Positions 1 through 13,265 are shown, counted from the stretch's first letter. The stretch: 64,000 nucleotides of DNA from Sisyra terminalis (GCA_958496175.1 OY292278.1:48918001-48982000); one strand, 5' to 3'. A program made the numbers and translations. The notes: generated by a model from the sequence alone, not told the origin.

Positions 1-234
1 CATTTTAAAATTACCCTTTTTTCTGAAAATATTCATTACATATTATTAATAAAGTAAGTATCTCCGTCTTAATTGCAATTACAATCGTTAGAAGTAATTA
101 TTTTATGTTTGAACACAAATGTTAAATGACTGATATCTAACCTCAAAAGTCATATTTTCAACGCATGGTTCATAAAATTTGAAGCAATAAACGATTTTTA
201 TAAAAATATATTTTGGTTTTTTGTAGATTAAACT
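1..234 (+). promoter_or_regulatory. Upstream region / probable 5' UTR intron of PHB1
   Basis: AT-rich sequence before the PHB1 start codon. A pyrimidine-rich run ending in TTTTTTGTAG (217-226) is a good 3' splice site, so the start codon at 235 probably lies 8 bases inside an exon whose upstream non-coding exon is spliced on. A possible donor AAA|GTAAGT lies at 51-59, which would make 54-226 a 5' UTR intron, but this is inference. No TATA box or initiator was identified with confidence; the true promoter may lie before the window. Confidence 0.45.
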
Positions 235-1467
235 ATGGCTGCTCATTTTTTCAATCGTATCGGACAACTTGGTTTAGGTGTTGCATTGGTTGGAGGTGTT
301 GTCAACTCGGCCCTTTATAATGGTAACATGCCGGGTGTATATCTTGCACCACGATTTATTGAACAAATTATTATCAAAAATGCAAAAGTATAATTCGAAA
401 ATAACTAATACAAAAATGTCGAATTTTGATTAGTTTTCAAGAGCAACAGGTTTTTATCTAATAAAATCAAAGGTTTTTCTGATGAAAAATTCATATTGAT
501 TGCGTAACTCAAATTTGTACTTTTTCGACTAATTTGAGAGACAAGAACTCGTATTTCGTATATGAAATAAAGGCCTGATCGTGGTGCTGGCATAATCAGA
601 ATCCCCTACGTTTCCCTATATCCCCTATATGTCCAATTGGGAATGATAATTTAAATTAATTTTACCGGTTTTAGTTGATGGAGGACATCGTGCAGTTATC
701 TTCGATAGATTTGCGGGTGTTAAAAAAGACGTTGTTGGAGAAGGAACTCATTTTTTTGTGCCTTGGGTTCAAAAGCCCATCATATTTGATATAAGATCAA
801 GACCAAGAAATGTTCCAGTCGTTACGGGCAGCAAAGGTAAAAAGCTCTTTAAAAAAGATAACTGTTTCTTGATTTTCTTTCATTTTTTAAAGATCTTCAA
901 AATGTCAATATTACACTACGTATTCTATTTCGACCGCTTCCCGATCAACTACCCAAAATCTACACAGTTCTCGGTGTCGACTACGATGAACGAGTGCTTC
1001 CATCTATCACCACAGAAGTCCTAAAAGCCGTCGTTGCACAATTCGACGCCGGCGAATTAATTACACAACGAGACTTGGTATCGCAAAAAGTTAGCGACGA
1101 CTTAATGGAAAGAGCCTCGAAATTCGGCGTTATTCTCGACGATATTTCCATTACGCATTTAACATTCGGCAAAGAGTTTACACAAGCTGTTGAATTAAAA
1201 CAGGTGGCGCAACAGGATGCGGAAAAGGCGAGATTTTTAGTCGAAAAAGCGGAACAAACTAAGAAAGCGACGGTGTTGTCGGCCGAGGGTGATGCGCAAG
1301 CCGCGCTTTTGTTGGCGAAATCTTTCGGTGAAGCTGGTGAAGGATTGGTCGAACTTCGTCGAATTGAAGCCGCCGAAGACATTGCCTATCAACTTTCACG
1401 ATCACGACAAGTCGCATATTTGCCGGGAGGACAAAATGTTTTATTAAATTTACCAACTCAGTCGTAA
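235..1467 (+). CDS. PHB1: Prohibitin-1 (three coding exons)
   Basis: Seen: exons 235-322, 675-836 and 893-1467 join in phase through GT-AG introns (323-674 and 837-892) to give 274 codons ending in TAA at 1465-1467, close to the usual 272-276. The product starts [10 protein letters not shown], has a hydrophobic N-terminal segment (about residues 9-28), then a Band-7/SPFH region with conserved stretches such as [39 protein letters not shown] and [12 protein letters not shown]-terminal coiled-coil region follows ([11 protein letters not shown], then SAEGDAQAA) and the end [12 protein letters not shown]. Known: PHB1 assembles with PHB2 into ring complexes at the inner mitochondrial membrane, acting as a scaffold for respiratory-chain assembly, m-AAA protease control and cristae shape. 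The start was chosen because it aligns with the family N terminus. It is the only intact host gene seen here and no partner lies nearby. Confidence 0.97.
323..393 (+). other. In-frame read-through of PHB1 intron 1
   Basis: If the donor at 323 is not used, the PHB1 frame stays open for another 23 codons and stops at TAA 391-393. This would give a 52-residue product with the PHB1 membrane anchor and a tail starting [12 protein letters not shown]. The tail is not part of prohibitin. Intron 1 is 352 bases while intron 2 is only 56. This may be chance; retained-intron transcripts would be needed to support it. Confidence 0.2.
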
Positions 1468-1830
1468 GGTAGTTAAAGAAAGGGAAAGAAATAGTTCAAT
1501 ATTTGGAAAAAAAAAATACAATTGATTTTTAGCTAATCGTAAGAATTAGTGTGAAACTCAATGTTTTATTTACAAATATTGTTCTTCTAATTCTAGCCTT
1601 TGACTTTAAAAGTTTATATACTATAGAGTATGATCGTGCATCAGTGTAAAAGAAATGGTTCGAGACTAAAAAAGTAATATTAATTTGCATTTATGTATAA
1701 GATTGTACCAAAAGAAACGCAAATATTTGTTTTGTTCTATAAAATTTAGGTTTCTAATTGTTTTTCTTTATTATTTTTTAATTTCAGTTGGAAATGTAAC
1801 TGTATCAAATTGAATTTAAAATAAAAAGTT
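1468..1830 (+). terminator. PHB1 3' UTR with poly(A) signal
   Basis: AT-rich sequence after the stop codon. AATAAA at 1820-1825 is the best poly(A) signal. A donor-like AAG|GTAGTT directly after the stop (1466-1475) and an acceptor-like TTTAATTTCAG near 1777-1788 raise the possibility of a 3' UTR intron, but neither is decisive. Confidence 0.5.
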
Positions 1831-1983
1831 TTCTATTATTATTGCAAATCGTACATTTTCCCAAATATAATGTAAAATAACTACTGCTTAGAGATAAGTG
1901 GATTGTTTTGTCATTAAGTTTTTGCCAATTTAGATCCCTTCTTGTTCTATTTTGTCATCAACGCTCATATCTCACAAGCCTGC

Positions 1984-2330
1984 TGCTTTTCTTCTATCTA
2001 TCTATTATTATAAAGAGGAAAGATTTGATTGTTTGTTTGCTTTGAATAGGCGCCGAAACTACTTGACCGATTTGAAAAATTCTTTAACTGTTGGGAAACT
2101 ACACTGTTTCCGGTGAATATAGGCTATATTAAATTTTCAAAAAAAATAGGAATCCATACTAAAACTCCAATAATGTGTGAAAAAATTACCAAAAAACTTT
2201 CTTACATCGCGTGCGCTGATGATTTAACTAAATATGTTTATTTCATATTCATCTTTAAACAAGAGAGTGCTTTTATATTTTGTCATAAATATGATTTGAT
2301 TTTTTAAATATTAAGGAAAGTTTGTGCTTT
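1984..2330 (+). mobile_element. Helitron-like interspersed repeat fragment
   Basis: The run TCTATCTATTATTATAAAG, followed by GTTTGTTTGC, an 'ACTACTTGACCGATTTGAAA' motif and 'ATAGGCTATATT', is the layout I remember from the 5' part of abundant non-autonomous Helitron-like repeats of insects. A related element begins at 29802. No CTRR 3' end was found, so this copy looks truncated. The 64-codon frame inside it (2113-2307) is not credible as a gene. Confidence 0.4.
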
Positions 2331-3305
2331 TTATTTTTTCATCCAAGATAAAGCTTTATAATAAAGACCTTTCCCTAAACTGTCCCAGGTTTATCCCTAA
2401 AAAAATGGGGATTTTAACGATTTTAAGCTAAAAATTGATCGAGAAATGGTTATTTTTTAAGCGCTTAAGTGATAATATTAAGAAAATCTATGAAAGCAGT
2501 GAATTATTGCGAAAGTAACTGAATATTCCAACATTAATATAATACTTGGATTTTTTATTTGAGTATAGGCAACTATAGTGTTCATTATGCATTGATTACC
2601 CCTACATAAATGCCTTATGACAATAACGACAATATTACGATAAAAAAAGGAATAATTACGCAAAATTCTTCCATTGAGACAAATAAATAGACAACCCTTA
2701 TAAGGAAATAGGAACTATAAAATTTAAATCCGAAATCCTACTAAGTAAGGGTTGATTTTTTTTGATGAAGCCAAAAAAAAACCATATATCCTTTTTAAGC
2801 CCTTGCAGATTGTCCTTTTTGAAACTTTAAAACGATGTTGCGAGAGTCCTTTTGCACACAGGACAAAAATTTTATCACATTACAATTCAAGTGATGATAT
2901 TTTTTTATAATCCGTTTATAAATATGTCCTTATAAGGAAAAGTCACTCCTTGAAAACGATTAGTTTTAAGACAAAGGTGCATGCATTTCTAATTCCTTAA
3001 CTTCCCGTCTTGATTTCCCAAGGATTTAGCCGATTAAGCCATAAATGCAAATTGTATTAATGCAATATCGTTAAAGAGGAATCAGTTTAAATTATTCAAC
3101 TCAATTTCAGCGAAAAAAGTCACGGTTTATATCTTTTTTATGCACTAAAATTTCCAATTTTTCACGACAGTTAAAACGATAAAAATTTAGAAAAAAATCG
3201 TATGTATAAAGGGAGCCACCATCCAAAGAAGATTGTAAACCTAAGCTTAAAAAAAATCCAATCGAAGATTTAATTATAATATATTCCATTAACACTCTTA
3301 CCTGT
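2331..3305. other. Intergenic stretch without recognised content
   Basis: AT-rich sequence. I see only a 9-bp inverted pair (CAACCCTTA at 2692-2700 and its complement at 2746-2754) and short chance frames. Confidence 0.5.
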
Positions 3306-3506
3306 TCTGAAAGACGATGACGTGAAGAAACATTAAAGATGTAAGTTTCCTTTTTGCTGGCGACTTCTTTTCGCGATAGTGTAACAAAAAATCAATCTTT
3401 CTCAATATTTAATTAAGGAATGTACTTTTTTCCTCACCACCCTAGAGGTAAAGTACAAGGTGCGTTTTTTTTCACGTGGTTTCCCCTGTAGGCCTAATCC
3501 ACAAAT
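3306..3506 (+). repeat. Inverted repeat arm, left copy
   Basis: This segment, with AAGACGATGA, ATTAAAGATGTAAGT, TTTTTGCTGG, TTTTCGCGATA, CTCACCAC and GGCCTAATCCACAAAT in order, reappears in reverse complement at 13067-13265. Both copies end sharply at AATCCACAAAT on one side and near the AAGACGATGA motif on the other. No coding frame runs through it. The two copies bracket the tandem array. Confidence 0.75.
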
Positions 3507-3588
3507 ACGGAAACTGTTAAGATCAATTTAGCCATAATATTTTGACAAACATAAATTCATTCTTTTTAATTGGTAACAGTTTCCGTAT
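3505..3588. repeat. Short hairpin (15-bp perfect inverted repeat)
   Basis: ATACGGAAACTGTTA at 3505-3519 is exactly complementary to 3574-3588, with a 54-base spacer. It starts where the shared inverted-repeat arm ends, so it may be the remnant of a small palindromic element. Confidence 0.6.
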
Positions 3589-3648
3589 AACTTCACATTC
3601 AAAAACCACATTTATAAAAAAAGGGAAAACTAACATACGCCAAAAAAA

Positions 3649-6600
3649 ACTTCATACTTTAGAACCTAATTGACCAAATTTTGAATATCATGAAAAAAGG
3701 AATTATCAATTTAGTGATTTAAATGAAAAAAAATATAGCAATTTGAACAATGAATAGTGAATTAGACATTTCGCCCAATAATTGTTTCAAAAATGAAAAA
3801 TTGAAAATGAAACAACAAACTTATCAGCCTAAGGACCAAGAAATATATTTCCTTTTAGCATCAAAAGATTGTTGCAAAACAAAGAGGAAGTTAAATGAAA
3901 ATAAAAAGAAAATGAAACAATTTGGGGTCCTTGTCATTTATGACTATTCAAATGTATCAAATTGCTATAAAAAAAAATTTCTTAAAACTATAACACTAAA
4001 GTTCCTACCATGATGAATAGGAAAATTATACAATTCAAAAGGGAAACCTAATAAAATTAATAACTAATACAAATTAAGCAATTAAAAATGGCTAATGCCA
4101 AAGTCAAGAGTAAAACTTATACTTAAGAACCTAATTGACCAAATTTTGAATATCATGAACAAAGGAATTATCAATTTAGTAAATTAAATGAAAAGAAATA
4201 TAGCAATTTGAACAATGAATAGTCAATTAGACATTTCGCCCAATAATTGTTTCAAAAATGAGAAAATGAAATTGAAAATGAAACAACAAACTTATCAGCC
4301 TAAGGACCAAGAAATATATTTCCTTTTGGCATCAAAAGATTGTTGCAAAACAAAGAGAAAATTAAAGAAAAATGGAAAGGAAAATGAAACAAGTTGGGGT
4401 CTTTGTCTTCTATGACTATTCAAATGTATCAAATTTCTATAAAAAAAAAAACTTACCCTAAAACTAAAGCCCTCAAGTTTCTTTCATTAAGGTTGGATTG
4501 TTATACAATTTCTAAAAAAAATTTGACAACAATTAGTAACTTAAACCAATGAAAGAACAATAGAATTTTCAAATTTTAAAAGTAAAACGAAAATTTCATA
4601 CTTTGGAACCTAACTGACCAAAATTTAAAATCATCAACAATGGAATTATCTATTTGACGATTTAAGTGAAAAAAAATATAGTAATTTGAAAAAATGAATA
4701 GTCAATCAGACATTTCACCCAAAACTTGTTTCAAAAATGAAAAATTGAAAATGAAAATGAAACAACAAACTTATCAGCCTAAGGACCAAGAAATATATTT
4801 CCTTTTGGCATCAAAATATTGTTGCAAAACAAAGAGGATAATTAAATGAAAAGAAAAAGAAAATGAAACAATTTTGGATCTTTGTCATCTATGACTATGC
4901 AAATTTATCAAATAGCTATAAAAAAAAAAATTATCCTAAAACTAAAGCCCTAAAGTTTCTATCATTAAGGATTGGAAAACTATACAATTTTAAAGTAAAT
5001 CATCAACAAAGGAATTATCAATTTGGCGATTTAAGCGAAAAAAAAATATAGCAATTTGAAAAAATGAATAGTCAATCAGACATTTTACCCAACAATTGTT
5101 TCAACAATGGGAAAATGAAAATGAAAAAAAACAACAAACTTATCAGCCTAAGGACCAAGAAATATATTTCCTTTTAGCATCAAAAGATTGTTGCAAAACA
5201 AAGAGGAAGTTAAATGAAATTAAAAAGAAAATGAAACAATTTGGGGTCCTTGTCATTTATGACTATTCAAATGTATTAAATTGCTATAAAAAAAAATTTC
5301 TTAAAACTATAACACTAAAGTTCCTACCATGATGAATTGGAAAATTATACAATTCAAAAGGGAAACCTAACAAAATTAATAACTAATACAAATTAAACAA
5401 TTTAGAATTGGCTAATGCCAAAGTCAAGAGAAAAATTTATACTTTAAAACCTAACTGACCAAATTTTGAATATCATGAACAAAGGAATTATCAATTTAGT
5501 GAATTAAATGAAAAAAAAATAGCAATTTGAACAATGAATAGTCAATCAGACATTTCGCCCAAAAATTGTTTCATAAAAGGAAGAATTGAAATGAAAATGA
5601 AACAACAAACTTATCAGCCTAAGGACCAAGAAATATATTTCCTTTTAGCATCAAAAGATCGTTGCAAAAAAAAGAAAAAAAGAGAAAATTAAATGAAAAT
5701 AAAAAAATGAAACAATTTGGGTTCTTTGTCATCTATGACTATGCAAATATATCAAATTGCTATAAAAAAAAACATTTCTTAAAACTATAAACGTAAAGTT
5801 CCCACCATGATGAATTGGAAAATTATACAATTTAAAAAGGAAAACTTATTGAAGGAATAACTAACACAAATTAAACAATTTAGAATTGGTTAATGCCAAA
5901 GTAAATAGTAAAATTTATGCTTTAGAACCTAATTGACCAAATTTTGAATATCATGAGCAAAGGAATTATCAATTTAGTGAATTAAATGAAAAAAAAAATA
6001 GCAATTTGAACAATGAATAGTCAATCAGACATTTCGCCCAAAAATTGTTTCATAAAAGGAAGAATTGAAATGAAAATGAAACAACAAACTTATCAGCCTA
6101 AGGACCAAGAAATATATTTCCTTTTTGGCATCAAAAGATTGTTGCAAGACAAAGAGAAAATTAAATGAAAATAAAAAAAGAAAATAAAACAATTTGGGAT
6201 CTTTGTCTTCTATGACTATGCAAATATATCAAATTGCTATAAAAAAAAAAAAACGTATCCTAAAACAAAACCCCTAAAGTTTCTATCATTAAGGATTGGA
6301 AAACTATACAATTTTAAAGAAAATCATCAACAAAGGAATTATCAATGTGGCGATTTAAGCGAAAAAAAAAATATAGCAGTTTGAAAAAATGAATAGTCAA
6401 TCAGACATTTCGCCCAATAATTGTTTCAACAATGGGAAAATGAAAATGAAAAAAAACAACAAACTCATCAGCCTAAGGACCAAGAAATATATTTCCTTTT
6501 AGCATCAAAAGATTGTTGCAAGACAAAGAGAAAATTAAATGAAAATAAAAAAGAAAATGAAACAATTTGGGGTCTTTGTCATCTATGACTATTCAAATGT

Positions 6601-9600
6601 ATCAAATTGCTATAAAAAAAAACATTTCTTAAAACTATAACAGTAAAGTTCCTATTATGATAAATTGGAAAATTATACAATTAAAAAAGGAAAACTTATT
6701 CAAGGAATAACTAACACAAATTAAAAAATTTAGAATTGGCTAATGCCAAAGTAAATAGTAAAATTTATGCTTTAGAACCTAATTGACCAAATTTTGAATA
6801 TCATGAACAAAGGAATTATCAATTTAGTGAAGTAAATGAAAAAAATATAGCAATTGGAACAGTGAATAGTCAATTAGACATTTCACCCAATAATTGTTTC
6901 AAAAATTAAAAATTGAAAATGAATATGAAACAACAAACTTATCAGCCTAAGGACCAAGAAATATATTTCCTTTTAGCATCAAAAGATCGTTGCAAAAAAA
7001 AGAAAAAAAGAGAAAATTAAATGAAAATAAAAAAATGAAACAATTTGGGTTCTTTGTCATCTATGACTATGCAAATATATCAAATTGCTATAAAAAAAAA
7101 CATTTCTTAAAACTATAAACGTAAAGTTCCCACCATGATGAATTGGAAAATTATACAATTTAAAAAGGAAAACTTATTGAAGGAATAACTAACACAAATT
7201 AAACAATTTAGAATTGGTTAATGCCAAAGTAAATAGTAAAATTTATGCTTTAGAACCTAATTGACCAAATTTTGAATATCATGAGCAAAGGAATTATCAA
7301 TTTAGTGAATTAAATGAAAAAAAAAATAGCAATTTGAACAATGAATAGTCAATCAGACATTTCGCCCAAAAATTGTTTCATAAAAGGAAGAATTGAAATG
7401 AAAATGAAACAACAAACTTATCAGCCTAAGGACCAAGAAATATATTTCCTTTTTGGCATCAAAAGATTGTTGCAAGACAAAGAGAAAATTAAATGAAAAT
7501 AAAAAAAGAAAATAAAACAATTTGGGGTCTTTGTCTTCTATGACTATTCAAATGTATCAAATTGCTATAAAAAAAAACATTTCCTAAAACTATAACAGTA
7601 AAGTTTCTACTATGATGAATTGGAAAATTATACAATTTAAAAAGGAAAACTTATTCAAGGAATAACTAACACAAATTAAAAAATTTAGAATTGGCTAATG
7701 CCAAAGTAAATAGTAAAATTTATGCTTTAGAACCTAATTGACCAAATTTTGAATATCATGAGCAAAGGAATTATCAATTTAGTGAATTAAATGAAAAAAA
7801 AATAGCAATTTGAACAATGAATAGTCAATCAGACATTTCGCCCAAAAATTGTTTCATAAAAGGAAGAATTGAAATGAAAATGAAACAACAAACTTATCAG
7901 CCTAAGGACCAAGAAATATATTTCCCTTTTTGGCATCAAAAGATTGTTGCAAGACAAAGAGAAAATTAAATGAAAATAAAAAATAAATTGAAACAATTTG
8001 GGGTCTTTGTCTTCTATGACTATTCAAATGTATCAAATTGCTATAAAAAAAAACATTTCCTAAAACTATAACAGTAAAGTTTCTACTATGATGAATTGGA
8101 AAATAATACAATTTAAAAAGGAAAACTTATTCAAGGAATAACTAACACAAATTAAAAAATTTAGAATTGGCTAATGCCAAAGTAAATAGTAAAATTTATG
8201 CTTTAGAACCTAATTGACCAAATTTAGAATATCATGAACAAAGGAATTATCAATTTAGTGAAGTAAATGAAAAAAATATAGCAATTGGAACAGTGAATAG
8301 TCAATTAGACATTTCGCCCAATAATTGTTTCAAAAATTAAAAATTGAAAATGAATATGAAACAACAAACTTATCAGCCTAAGGACCAAGAAATATATTTC
8401 CTTTTGGCATCAAAAGATTGTTGCAAGACAAAGAGAAAATTAAATGAAAATAAAAAAGAAAATGAAACAATTTGGGGTCTTTGTCATCTATGACTATTCA
8501 AATGTATCAAATTGCTATAAAAAAAAACATTTCCTAAAACTATAACAGTAAAGTTCCTACTATGATGAATTGGAAAAATATACAATTTAAAAAGGATAAC
8601 TTATTCAAGGAATAACTAACACAAATTAAAAAATTTAGAATTGGCTAATGCCAAAGTAAATAGTAAAATTTATGCTTTAGAACCTAATTGACCAAATTTT
8701 GAATATCATGAGCAAAGGAATTATCAATTTAGTGAATTAAATGAAAAAAAAATAGCAATTTGAACAATGAATAGTCAATCAGACATTTCGCCCAAAAATT
8801 GTTTCATAAAAGGAAGAATTGAAATGAAAATGAAACAACAAACTTATCAGCCTAAGGACCAAGAAATATATTTCCTTTTTGGCATCAAAAGATTGTTGCA
8901 AGACAAAGAGAAAATTAAATGAAAATAAAAAAGAAAATGAAACAATTTGGGGTCTTTGTCTTCTATGACTATTCAAATGTATCAAATTGCTATAAAAAAA
9001 AACATTTCCTAAAACTATAACAGTAAAGTTTCTACTATGATGAATTGGAAAATTATACAATTTAAAAAGGAAAACTTATTCAAGGAATAACTAACACAAA
9101 TTAAAAAATTTAGAATTGGCTAATGCCAAAGTAAATAGTAAAATTTATGCTTTAGAACCTAATTGACCAAATTTTGAATATCATGAACAAAGGAATTATC
9201 AATTTAGTGAAGTAAATGAAAAAAATATAGCAATTGGAACAGTGAATAGTCAATTAGACATTTCGCCCAATAATTGTTTCAAAAATTAAAAATTGAAAAT
9301 GAATATGAAACAACAAACTTATCAGCCTAAGGACCAAGAAATATATTTCCTTTTAGCATCAAAAGATTGTTGCAAGACAAAGAGAAAATTAAATGAAAAT
9401 AAAAAAGAAAATGAAACAATTTGGGGTCTTTGTCATCTATGACTATTCAAATGTATCAAATTGCTATAAAAAAAAAACATTTCTTAAAACTATAACAGTA
9501 AAGTTCCTATTATGATAAATTGGAAAATTATACAATTAAAAAAGGAAAACTTAATCAAGGAATAACTAACACAAATTAAACAATTTAGAATTGGTTAATG

Positions 9601-11165
9601 CCAAAGTAAATAGTAAAATTTATGCTTTAGAACCTAATTGACCAAATTTTGAATATCATGAGCAAAGGAATTATCAATTTAGTGAATTAAATGAAAAAAA
9701 AATAGCAATTTGAACAATGAATAGTCAATCAGACATTTCGCCCAAAAATTGTTTCATAAAAGGAAGAATTGAAATGAAAATGAAACAACAAACTTATCAG
9801 CCTAAGGACCAAGAAATATATTTCCCTTTTTGGCATCAAAAGATTGTTGCAAGACAAAGAGAAAATTAAATGAAAATAAAAAAGAAAATGAAACAATTTG
9901 GGGTCTTTGTCTTCTATGACTATTCAAATGTATCAAATTGCTATAAAAAAAAAACATTTCCTAAAACTATAACAGTAAAGTTTCTACTATGATGAATTGG
10001 AAAATAATACAATTTAAAAAGGAAAACTTATTCAAGGAATAACTAACACAAATTAAAAAATTTAGAATTGGCTAATGCCAAAGTAACTATTAAAATTTAT
10101 GCTTTAGAACCTAATTGACCAAATTTTGAATATCATGAACAAAGGAATTATCAATTTAGTGAATTAAATGAAAAAAAAAATAGCAATTTGAACAATGAAA
10201 AGTCAATCAGACATTTCGCCCAAAAATTGTTTCATAAAAGGAAGAATTGAAATGAAAATGAAACAACAAACTTATCAGCCTAAGGACCAAGAAATATATA
10301 TCCTTTTTGGCATCAAAAGATTGTTGCAAGACAAAGAGAAAATTAAATGAAAATAAAAAAGAAAATGAAACAATTTGGGGTCTTTGTCATCAATGACTAT
10401 GCAAATATATCAAATTGCTATAAAGAAAATCTTTTCCTAAAACTAAAGCCCTCAAGTTTCTTTCATTAAGGGTTGGATTGTTATACAATTTCTAAAAAAA
10501 TTTTGACAACCATTAATAACTTAAACCAATGAAAGAGCAATAGAATTTTCCAATTTTAAAAGCAAAGCGAAAATTTCATACTTTGGAACCTAACTGACCA
10601 AAATTTATAATCATCAACAATGGAATTATCTATTTGATGATTTAAGTGAAAAAAAAAATAATGCAATTTGAAAAAATGAATAGTCAATTAGGCATTTCAC
10701 CCAACAATTGTTTCAATAATGAGAAAATGAAAATGAAGAAAAACAACAAACTTATCAGCCTAAGGACCAAGAAATATATTTCCTTTTAGCATCAAATGAT
10801 TGTTGCAAGACAAAGAGGAAGTTAAATGAATATAAAAAGAAAATGAAACAATTTGGGGTCTTTGTCATCTATGACTATTCAAATGTATCAAATTGCCAGA
10901 AAAAATAAATAAATAAATCTTAAAAAATAAATCTTATCCTAAAACTAAAGCCCTAAAGTTTCTAACATAAAGTTTTTGAAAATTATGCAATTTTAAAGAA
11001 AATTTTGAAAATTTTCAAATATCAAAAGTCTAACGAAAATTTCATACTTTGTAACCAAACTGATCAAAATATGAATATAATAAGCAAAGGAATTATCAAT
11101 TTAGCGATTTAAGTGAAAAAAAATTCAAATTGCTAAAAAAAAGGCAAATCTTAAAACCGAAATGT
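3649..11165 (+). repeat. Tandem array of ~475-bp units (16 copies)
   Basis: The core AAGGACCAAGAAATATATTT occurs at 3831, 4302, 4781, 5150, 5621, 6100, 6475, 6949, 7428, 7904, 8380, 8854, 9329, 9804, 10282 and 10762 (sometimes with one base changed). Spacing is 471-480 bp apart from two short steps of 369 and 375 bp. Each unit also carries ACATTTC(G/A)CCCAA, TGACTATTCAAATGTATCAA and CCTAATTGACCAAATTTTGA. The top strand is very A-rich. Short frames of 60-90 codons occur in units 1, 2 and 4 but are broken by stops and frameshifts in the others, so I do not call genes. The last unit decays from about 10900 to 11165. The array is satellite-like or macrosatellite-like. Confidence 0.95.
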
Positions 11166-13066
11166 TCTAAATTACTTTTTTTGAACAATTAGAAAAAATG
11201 GGAAGTTTTTCTAAAATTTGTTGGAAATGACAACATAATAAAAATTTTGGAAAATTTTCGCTTACCCCAGCATATGGAATATTATGAATCGATGCCAGAG
11301 TAATCCAATTGTCACTTTTTATCACTTTATTTTACACAATTTTTTTTATATCACTTCAAACGATAATCAATTAGTCAACACTTGCAATAATCAGGCCTGA
11401 TTTTTTAAAAAAGTTAATATTATCGATATCAACCCTTTGAAATTTCGACGCAAACTGAGTGAAAGGTAAGGGTAGTTAATAGTTCCTTTTCTGGCCTATC
11501 GGGGATGTGTGTGGCGCCACAAGTACTCTCCTTGTGTTCTTGCGAATTTAATTTCAATTTTAGTTAAAAGAAAAATAATTTTGAAATTTAAAATAATTTC
11601 TATAAATAATTTTTAATAAGCTTATAAAAAAATTCTTTTCCACCACAATTACTGTGATAAGAAAAGGATATTAGTTGGTGTAAGTAGTTTGGAAAAATTA
11701 AATTAATGAAATTTTTTTGACTGTAAAAATAGGACTGGAACTTATTTGATTGCTGGAATAAATTATTTTCAACAAAGCAAGCAAAACATTTTTTTTCTTG
11801 TCTTCCAAGTTTTATTTCATTTCATTTATTCTATAAGTTCTTTTGAACTACTAAGTACCCATACCATATCAGTTAATGATTAAGTTTTTTCAATACGATA
11901 ACAATAATGCCATGGAATAAAGTTATTATAGTTCTTTAATCGGATCTTCTCAATAAAATGATATTACACAATATTTTGCTTTGACTTCTTTACTTTCTCT
12001 AATTATCTATAAAGATAATGTCAATGGAATTTTAAAAACCGTGAAATTCTACTAAGCACCGTCGTTTTTTAACCATTCTGAATTTTCATGAAATTTATTT
12101 CGGAAAACAACATTTTCAATATATTCTGGAATTCAATCGGACACAAGAAAAATTTACGATATTTACCCCATTTATCCTAAACTAAATCCATTGATTTATG
12201 TAATTCCAAGTAATATGATGTACTTTCTACAAAAATTATAGATGTCACAAGTTTAAACATGATGTTGTATAGGCAACTAAAATGACCTACGTGCATTGAA
12301 ATCACCTACCCATTCTTAGCATAAGAACATAGAACTCATGGAAGGGTAACTCAATGTTAATTCTAGAATAACTTAGAAGGAAAAAAACTATTTTAAGATT
12401 TTACTGGTACTTCTAGGATTATGTTGTGACCTCAAAGCTTGTAATAAAATTCTAAACGAATCTTAGCATCGTATAATTCTAAATTTTAAATGATATAAAT
12501 TCTCAAAATTTAGAAATCCTTTTTCACGAAAAGGCAAAAATTCAAAGTACGCCCCCCTCTCAATTTTCAAAAAAAATCTAAATATCAATGCAGAACGGTA
12601 AAATTGAACGATCTATCAATAAACATTATACCTTTTTTATGCCTTTAATCGTTTTTTTCGATATTATTAATTCTGATATAAGGTACTACCAGGTTTTAAA
12701 GCCAAGAATTGTTTTATCGAAAGCAACGATGAAAGACATGGAAACGTTAGAATTTCGATTTTCTTATTATTTTCCGAAAGTATTCGAAAATCATAATCTT
12801 TGGATAATCTATCGAAAAACATAATACTTTCCGTACCTACCTTATCATTGTATTAATTTAACTCTTCTTTGTACTCCAACTGTAAAAAAAGCTCTGAAAT
12901 ATAAAATTCAAGAGGACAGGTGGGGTACATTGAATTTAAACAATGTGTCCAATTAAAATTAATTTATTAATGTTAAATATCAATTAAAAATAAGAATGTT
13001 TTGCATATTTACAATAGTTTAGATCTTTAATATCTTCTATATCTTTAACAGTTTTGCATAAAAATA
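11166..13066. other. Intergenic stretch without recognised content
   Basis: AT-rich sequence. A slightly richer patch (11440-11560, with GTGTGGCGCCACAAGTAC) is not repeated elsewhere in the window. The 78-codon frame at 12588-12824 has no recognisable domain and no coding-like composition. Confidence 0.45.
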
Positions 13067-13265
13067 ATTTGTGGATTAGGCCTCAAGGGGATACCACGTT
13101 AAAAAAAACGCGCCTAGTACTCTACCTCTAAGGTGGTGAGAAAAAGAGTACATACCAAAAATAAATTTTGAAGAAGACAAATTTTTTAATACATTATCGC
13201 GAAAAGAATCGGCCAGCAAAAAGAAGACTTACATCTTTAATGCTTCGTCATATCATCGTCTTCCA
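13067..13265 (-). repeat. Inverted repeat arm, right copy
   Basis: Reverse complement of the 3306-3506 segment, with diagnostic blocks ATTTGTGGATTAGGCCT, CCTAAGGTGGTGAG-like, TATCGCGAAAAGAA and TTACATCTTTAATG. Together the two arms enclose about 9.5 kb including the tandem array. Confidence 0.75.

Noticed and set aside
981..1456. Minus-strand frames over PHB1 exon 3 (133 and 65 codons)
   Set aside because: Shadows of the PHB1 coding sequence.
3750..5332. Repeated small frames (62-87 codons) in units of the tandem array
   Set aside because: The frame is broken by stops or indels in most of the 16 units, with no sign of codon-level constraint.
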